A stretch of DNA of 63,386 bases from Candidatus Aminicenantota bacterium. GTDB lineage: Bacteria > Acidobacteriota > Aminicenantia > Aminicenantales > Aminicenantaceae. Both the position numbers and the translations under genes were made by a program. Positions 58,394 through 63,386 of this stretch are shown here, piece by piece (positions within the stretch are counted from its first letter, which is position 1; each line of letters begins with the position of its first letter). The notes beneath the pieces were generated by a model. The model worked only from the letters and a program-made list of their open reading frames with translations. It had not been told where the DNA came from and did no database searches. Where the stretch lies: the NCBI GenBank assembly GCA_020348385.1, contig CP070750.1:2178507-2241892 (forward strand), written 5' to 3'.

Positions 58394-60235
58394 ATGGTAT
58401 TGGTGTATCAAATGCCACTTAAAAATAGCCCAAGGGGTCTTCCGGCAATATTCCTTATATTTGCCTTTTTCCTGGGTTTTTCTCTTTTTGTCAATCTCTC
58501 TTCCATCCACCAGGGCTTTCTTTTTGCCGATCAAGCCACTTATTATGCCATCACACAAAGCTTGGCACAGGATGGGGACATAGAATACACCAAAAAAGAC
58601 CTTATTCGTTATGAACACGATTTTCCCGCAAGACCCCTTGGGTTATTTTTGAAAAAAGGCAAAGACGGAAAGTTATTTTATGCCAAATCCTTTGCTTATC
58701 CTCTTTTTGCAGCTCCCTTTCTCAAAGTATTCGGCGTAAACGGCGCTCTTGTTTTTCATTCTTTGCTTCTCTTGCTACTGCTCCTGATGGGCCATGCCTA
58801 TTTTTCCGTTACGAATCCATCATACATTTCTCTCATCACGGTTCTAACGTTTATGTTCGCATCGATTGCTGGTGTTTACTTCTTGTGGATCAGCCCTGAT
58901 TTTTTTAGCCTTTTTTTGGTTTTCACCATCCTCTTTCTCTGGCTGTATAAATACAAAATTCCAAAAACTGACGATAAAAACGATCGGCCGCCGAGCAAAT
59001 TTCAAGCCTTTTTCCAATCGGACTGGTCCGACTATTGTGCCGGACTTTTGATCGGAATCGCTGTTTTTTCCAAACCCCCCAATATCGTGTTGCTTGGTCC
59101 GATTGTCCTTTACTCGCTCACTAAAAAAAAGGTTTTGAAAACCTTCCTGATCATCCTCTGTTTCCTTGGTGCTTCGGGCATATTCTGGGGTACGAACTAC
59201 ATGATTACCGGAGAGTGGAACTACCAAGGCGGAGAGAGAAAAACATTTTATCAAACCTATCCTCTGGAAAAAGCGGATATCACCTTTGACTCTATCAAAA
59301 CCATGGAGATGACATCGGATGGATATGCACAAAAACATCTTCTCCCAGCCAAGTTCATTCCCTACAATCTCTTTTACTACTTTTTCGGCCGATACACCGG
59401 GATGGTCTGGTATTTCTTCCCGGCCTTTCTTTTCTTCATCCTATTTCTTGCCAACAGGAAAAAGCTGTGTCAATGGCTGATCCTTCTGGCTGTTTTTGCC
59501 GAAATTCTGATATTTGTCGTCCTTATGCCGGACAATTATGCCGGTGGTGGAGGAGCTTTGGGCAACAGGTACTTCTTGCCCATTTACCCTTTTTTCCTCT
59601 TTCTCACCCCGATAAAGCAAAAGAAAAAAAATCTTTATTTATGCTGGATTATGGTAGCTGTATTTATCGCGCCCATCCTGCTCAGCCCATTCACTCATTC
59701 ACACTATCCTTCTACGCATGTGAAAAAATTCCCGTTCAAGGCTTTGCCGATAGAAATGACACTTGTGAACAACTTCCCCACCAACACCAATCCCTGGGCT
59801 TTCCGTCAAGAAGTGGGGACCCAACCCCACATCGGCTGGCTCCACTTTTTAGATGACAATTTCTACAGAAGGATGAAAGAATCAAAAGTGGAAAGTAGGG
59901 GATTCTGGACACGAGGACCTTTCACCGCCGAAATGATCCTTAAAACCTACTATCCAGTAAAACGATTAGACGTTCATCTCCTGAACAATCCACGCATGCG
60001 CAATGAGATCACGGTCCAGGTGAGAAGGCAGAAAAAAAGAATCGTATTGGGAACAAAACAAAGGGGAACCTTGAGCTTCTCCCCAGTAAAACCCTTCAAG
60101 ATCGAAGCGCTCCATCTGTACCGGATCAAAATCAGCGCTTCCAAGGGATCCACTCCCTACTACGAATCTGAAACTAGCAAGGAAAGAAGATACTTGGGAG
60201 TATTTTTTGAAATCGATATCATCCCTGAGGAATAA
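58394..60235 (+). CDS. Multispan membrane protein, GT-C glycosyltransferase-like
   Basis: About 613 residues with ten or more hydrophobic segments (about 15-435). After helix 1, the first exterior loop carries FADQATYYAITQSLAQDGDIEY, where an Asp in such a loop is typical of PMT/ArnT-type (GT-C) transferases. The soluble C-terminal part (about 440-613) is beta-rich. Such enzymes move a sugar from a lipid carrier to protein or lipid on the periplasmic side. It neighbours the pilin genes, so pilin or lipid glycosylation is possible. The start could also be ATG 58412; neither has a ribosome site. Confidence 0.65.
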   Translation: MVLVYQMPLKNSPRGLPAIFLIFAFFLGFSLFVNLSSIHQGFLFADQATYYAITQSLAQDGDIEYTKKDLIRYEHDFPARPLGLFLKKGKDGKLFYAKSFAYPLFAAPFLKVFGVNGALVFHSLLLLLLLLMGHAYFSVTNPSYISLITVLTFMFASIAGVYFLWISPDFFSLFLVFTILFLWLYKYKIPKTDDKNDRPPSKFQAFFQSDWSDYCAGLLIGIAVFSKPPNIVLLGPIVLYSLTKKKVLKTFLIILCFLGASGIFWGTNYMITGEWNYQGGERKTFYQTYPLEKADITFDSIKTMEMTSDGYAQKHLLPAKFIPYNLFYYFFGRYTGMVWYFFPAFLFFILFLANRKKLCQWLILLAVFAEILIFVVLMPDNYAGGGGALGNRYFLPIYPFFLFLTPIKQKKKNLYLCWIMVAVFIAPILLSPFTHSHYPSTHVKKFPFKALPIEMTLVNNFPTNTNPWAFRQEVGTQPHIGWLHFLDDNFYRRMKESKVESRGFWTRGPFTAEMILKTYYPVKRLDVHLLNNPRMRNEITVQVRRQKKRIVLGTKQRGTLSFSPVKPFKIEALHLYRIKISASKGSTPYYESETSKERRYLGVFFEIDIIPEE

Positions 60236-60348
60236 TGTGTTAAATCCTGGCAGGCATTTCTAAATCTGCTGTGATTTTTTCAGCGGATTGGTAGCAGTCT
60301 GGAAAGCTGAAGAAAAAGAGGATTTTCACTGCTGAAAAAGGTTGCAAA

Positions 60349-61770
60349 TTACCCTGTTGATGTTTCAGTTTTCTGGATTGTTTTTTTATCATAAATTTTG
60401 GATTGTTTCTGAGATATCGTTATCACCAAGACTTCTTTTGTTTTATCGCTGATTTTAAATTTTTCTGCCACAGGAAGACCGAGAACCCAAACGATCTCAT
60501 CCGTGGATAGGAACACCGGTTTCTTTTCTCTTTCAATTAGAGGGAGGGATTTTGCCCGCATGATTTCCTTGAGCTTTTTTTGCCCCGGAGCCCCTAAAGG
60601 TCGGTATCTGTCGCCCTCCTGTCGATTCCTGACTTGCAAAGGGAAGGAGATAGCTTTCCCGTCTAGGTAAGCCTTGGTGTTATCATCAAAGACAAAAGAC
60701 TTCGGCCTTTTTACCCGCTCGGCCTTGACCATCAAGCTCAACTCTTCAAGAATCAATGGAGAGGAACCATCCCATTCATACGAATATGCCATTGGGTCAG
60801 GTAGCTCAGACCTGAGAAAGACAAGGCTATTTTCTCTCTTTAACAGAAGCTTATCGGTCAAATGAAAACTTTTCCCTTCCTCAAGATTCAAAAGAGAATC
60901 GACACCCTCAAAAGTGATTCCCCTCAAATCTCCCTTGAGCTTTCGGATAAACTCACGAACAACTCTTCGGGCCAGTCCTTGTGGCAAGCCCAACACAGAG
61001 TTCAAATCCAGGCGAACTTCTCCCTCTTCGTACAAAACAGCCTTTTTTGTTTCATGGCTGGCCCATTTATCCAGAAGTTTTTCTTCCTCCTGAAGGATGG
61101 ATACGATTTTCCCGATACGCCGAATGATATTCGGCTCAAAATTCTGCTGGATGTAGGGGATCAGATCGAGGCGCACCTTGTTTCGGGCAAAACGCCGGTC
61201 TAGATTGCTCTCGTCCTCTCGAAATTCCCACCCTTTCTTTTTCACATAATTGGCAATATCTTTTTTTTCTACGGATAAAAGGGGCCGGATGATCCGTCCC
61301 TCGACAACGGGAGAAATGCTCCCTAATCCCTTCAATCCGCTTCCTCTCATCAAGCGCAGAAAAAACGTTTCGGCTTGATCATCCAAAGTGTGACCCGTCG
61401 CAATCTTGGCCCCGCCGATTTCTCGGGCGGTCTTTGTCAAAAATTCATACCGCAGCATTCGACCTGCCTCCTCCAGGTTCAATCGGTATTTTTTGGCGAA
61501 TGAACGTACATCTTCAGAAGCGACAAATAAAGGAAGGGCATGTTCCTGTGCGAATTTCCTGACAAAACGTTCATCCTCACCTGCACCCGGGCGAAGCCTG
61601 TGATTGAAATGCCCCAAAAACAAATCGAGGAACCACACTTTTTGCAGTTCCAGAAATACGGCCACCAATGCCGTGGAATCCAGGCCTCCCGAAAACGCTA
61701 TGAGGACTTTGTCCTTCTTTTCCAGGAGATTGTGTTTCCTGATTGTTTCTTTAACGGTTTCTAAAACCAT
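60349..61770 (-). CDS. tilS: tRNA(Ile)-lysidine synthetase
   Basis: About 473 residues from ATG 61770; an upstream in-frame start at 61818 is less likely. The PP-loop is IAFSGGLDSTALV near the N-terminus, with the TilS segments GHFNHRLRPGAGEDERFV and ATGHTLDDQAETFFLRLMRGSGLKG-type DDQ (shortened here). C-terminal substrate-recognition domains are present, including a KLKEIMRAKSLPL region. It changes C34 to lysidine in tRNA-Ile(CAU), converting it to read AUA. A tRNA with CAT anticodon lies just upstream on the same strand. Confidence 0.93.
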   Translation of the reverse strand: MVLETVKETIRKHNLLEKKDKVLIAFSGGLDSTALVAVFLELQKVWFLDLFLGHFNHRLRPGAGEDERFVRKFAQEHALPLFVASEDVRSFAKKYRLNLEEAGRMLRYEFLTKTAREIGGAKIATGHTLDDQAETFFLRLMRGSGLKGLGSISPVVEGRIIRPLLSVEKKDIANYVKKKGWEFREDESNLDRRFARNKVRLDLIPYIQQNFEPNIIRRIGKIVSILQEEEKLLDKWASHETKKAVLYEEGEVRLDLNSVLGLPQGLARRVVREFIRKLKGDLRGITFEGVDSLLNLEEGKSFHLTDKLLLKRENSLVFLRSELPDPMAYSYEWDGSSPLILEELSLMVKAERVKRPKSFVFDDNTKAYLDGKAISFPLQVRNRQEGDRYRPLGAPGQKKLKEIMRAKSLPLIEREKKPVFLSTDEIVWVLGLPVAEKFKISDKTKEVLVITISQKQSKIYDKKTIQKTETSTG

Positions 61771-61899
61771 GATCTTCGGTCTATCGTCTGTCTCCGATTT
61801 CCAAACAATCCGACACAAAATGCTTTAAAGAGCAGATTTTTCCCTACAGCATTGGCAATTACATACTGCTTTGGAAGGGGGCCCTCGTAAAAAAAATAG

Positions 61900-61973
61900 T
61901 GGCGGTGGAGGGACTTGAACCCCCGACACTACGGATATGAGCCGTATGCTCTAACCACCTGAGCTACACCGCC
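61900..61973 (-). tRNA. tRNA-Met (CAT), elongator type
   Basis: Complete cloverleaf of 74 bases: acceptor stem GGCGGTG/CACCGCC, D arm GCTC/GAGC, anticodon stem TACGG/CCGTA with loop CTCATAT (anticodon CAT), T arm with TTCAAGT, discriminator A. CCA is not encoded. The acceptor and anticodon stems resemble elongator tRNA-Met of Bacillus. The alternative, tRNA-Ile2 (also CAT, the TilS substrate), cannot be fully excluded from the gene alone. It lies upstream of tilS on the same strand. Confidence 0.9.
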
Positions 61974-62024
61974 GGTGGCAAAGATTTTAGCCGAAATGGG
62001 GGGAGAAGTCAATTTGCTTTTGCG

Positions 62025-63386
62025 CTAACGGACTCTTACTCGACCATCAGGTGTTTCGAACTGAACAGCTGTTCCAGTAGGACTACTGGCTGTAACACTG
62101 GTAAAGGATAAAGGACTCTCCCCTTTGGCGATTGATTGGAAAACTAAGCTCGCAACTCTGCCTGAACCTTTAAAACCTCTGGCAACATCTGTGCTGGAAA
62201 ACCCTATCGTGCATGTCCCTGAAGAATTATCAATATTTTGCAAAAAGGGAACATCCTGTCCCAATCGAGTCGCGATGCTTCCCTGAACCACCTGTTTGAG
62301 TTCTATAACTTGAGGATTAAAGGACAGATTCAATGTCATGCTGTTTATTTCCTCAGCGGATTGGACGACAACACTCACCCGGAATTCCCGCCCTTCCGTG
62401 ATCTCGAAATTACCTGGGGAAAGAGAAACACGATTCTGCCCTCCCCCTCCGGACACTCCAGGTTGTGCTTGTCTTCTCTGTCCCCTTAATATTTCCTGCG
62501 ATGTTCCATCCCCAAGGTTTGTCGTAGCACCGGAGTCTTTGGCCGAGGCAAAGGAGGATCCCACATTGATCCAGAGGGGTTTGAGATCATCTTCGGTCAA
62601 AGGGATGGACCTGATGATATAGGGCGTTATGGTCATCAAGACATCCCACTGTTGGACTGTTTTTTCTGTGCCTGAGAATAGGCCTCCCAAGACAGGGATG
62701 CTTTTGAGGCCGACGATACCTCGAGTCGACAACCGCTCTTCATCCTTCAACAATCCTGCCAGAAGGTTTGTCTCCCCATCCTTCAGCCTGATGATATTCT
62801 TGATTTCTCTCGTGCTGATGATTGGGATATCCGCTATTCCAGTACCGCCGACAGATTTGATATTCATTTCCAGTTCCAAGGTGATCTCTCCCTCGTAGTG
62901 TATTCTCGGAGTGATCTTGATATCGATACCGACATCCTCATACTCGAAAGATGTGAGAGGCTGTTGGGGAACGCCACCCGCAGCGTAAGGCTGGAAAGAG
63001 GTCCTCGGGATGGGTATTTTGTCCCCAACCAAGTAACTCATCTCTTCACCCTCCAATCCCCTGAGTCTAGGTTGGGCGATAATCTTGGTGTCCTGATCGG
63101 ATTCTAAAAAATTCAGAAAGGCTGTTGGCATAGTGACCTGAAAGTTGGCTTTTTTCGAAAAGTCAATTTTAGATAGGTCGAACCAGCCACCTTCATTGGG
63201 TGGATTCTCTCCTCCGCTGTACCCCAATCCGATGGCGTATTGATCTAGCTCCAATCCGAACTTTTTGAGCCGTTGCCTGGACACTTCCATGATTTCCAAA
63301 TCTATCACGACTTCCCCTTTTGGCTTATCCCAAAGTTTGATCAATTTGCCGGCCAGTTCCAAAACTTCCGGTGTATCCCTAAGCGT
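62025..63386 (-). CDS. Pilus/type II secretin with C-terminal cohesin domain (partial)
   Basis: The reading frame is open to the window end, so the N-terminus is missing; about 453 residues are visible. The visible start TLRDTPEVLELAGKLI is inside the secretin N domains. Secretin core: VVIDLEIMEVSRQRL, IAQPRLRGLEGE, GDKIPIPRTSF, YEDVGIDIKITPRIH, LKDGETNLLAGLL and GLKSIPVLGGLFSG. After a Gly/Gln-rich linker (about 290-325) comes a cohesin-like domain (about 330-453: FRVSVVVQSAEEINSMTLNL, FNPQVIEL, GSGRVASLVFQS). Secretins form the outer-membrane pore for pili or type II secretion. The cohesin part may contact other envelope proteins. Confidence 0.9.
   Translation of the reverse strand, partial: TLRDTPEVLELAGKLIKLWDKPKGEVVIDLEIMEVSRQRLKKFGLELDQYAIGLGYSGGENPPNEGGWFDLSKIDFSKKANFQVTMPTAFLNFLESDQDTKIIAQPRLRGLEGEEMSYLVGDKIPIPRTSFQPYAAGGVPQQPLTSFEYEDVGIDIKITPRIHYEGEITLELEMNIKSVGGTGIADIPIISTREIKNIIRLKDGETNLLAGLLKDEERLSTRGIVGLKSIPVLGGLFSGTEKTVQQWDVLMTITPYIIRSIPLTEDDLKPLWINVGSSFASAKDSGATTNLGDGTSQEILRGQRRQAQPGVSGGGGQNRVSLSPGNFEITEGREFRVSVVVQSAEEINSMTLNLSFNPQVIELKQVVQGSIATRLGQDVPFLQNIDNSSGTCTIGFSSTDVARGFKGSGRVASLVFQSIAKGESPLSFTSVTASSPTGTAVQFETPDGRVRVR

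Overview
The window reads as chromosomal DNA of an anaerobic, Gram-negative-type bacterium. It has lipoprotein and Sec signal peptides, a pilus secretin, MacB/LolD-type exporters and an oxygen-sensitive class III ribonucleotide reductase. The gene mix (minor pilins with PilY1, a secretin fused to a cohesin domain, M19/M20/M64 peptidases, creatininase, a MEMO-family protein, CehA-type PHP and imidazolonepropionase-type amidohydrolases) fits the Acidobacteriota neighbourhood and resembles Candidatus Aminicenantes most. That placement is inferred from gene content; no rRNA or other marker is present. No phage, insertion sequence, CRISPR array or integron was seen.

Layout. 0-13 kb, minus strand: a transglutaminase-like exported protein; a single-domain response regulator behind a likely sigma-54 promoter; an operon of an orphan peptide-type solute-binding protein, a membrane histidine kinase and an NtrC-type activator; a dipeptidase lipoprotein; creatininase, ferritin-like protein and a MacB-type exporter; a GNAT-like protein. 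13-18.5 kb, plus strand: CehA-type PHP protein, VTT membrane protein, NAD-dependent epimerase, lipid kinase. 18.5-22 kb, minus: amidohydrolase, DUF429 protein, membrane protein with a degenerate HD-GYP domain. 22-23 kb, plus: SppA. 23-28 kb, minus: nrdD, a glutaredoxin-like gene, nrdG, dut, a TrmJ-type methyltransferase and osmC, behind a sigma-70 promoter with two NrdR-like boxes. 28-35 kb: YjbQ, HAD hydrolase, amidase, two unknown exported proteins, and a FecR/DUF6600 protein with a long Ser/Arg tail. 35-39 kb, minus: a ribose-type sugar ABC importer with a probably leaderless mRNA. 39-48 kb: free-methionine sulfoxide reductase, M20 and M64 peptidases, agmatinase, MEMO protein, metallophosphoesterase, ferritin-like protein with a flavin reductase.

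48-63 kb is a pilus region: an ABC-2 exporter, a TPR protein and prepilin peptidase on the plus strand; a minor pilin operon fimT-pilV-pilW-pilX-pilY1 on the minus strand; then a GT-C type membrane protein, tilS, an elongator-type tRNA-Met(CAT), and a secretin gene running off the window end.

The most unusual signal is non-coding. A roughly 225-240 nt element occurs between genes at 8243-8479 and 20141-20365, with a partial copy near 29325-29425. The two long copies share internal blocks. Each is closed by a terminal stem at the same boundary, and the stem sequences differ while the pairing is kept. A hairpin and a long-range internal helix are also matched. This suggests a structured RNA family or folded mobile repeat. 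All calls rest on reading the sequence; no database search was run.
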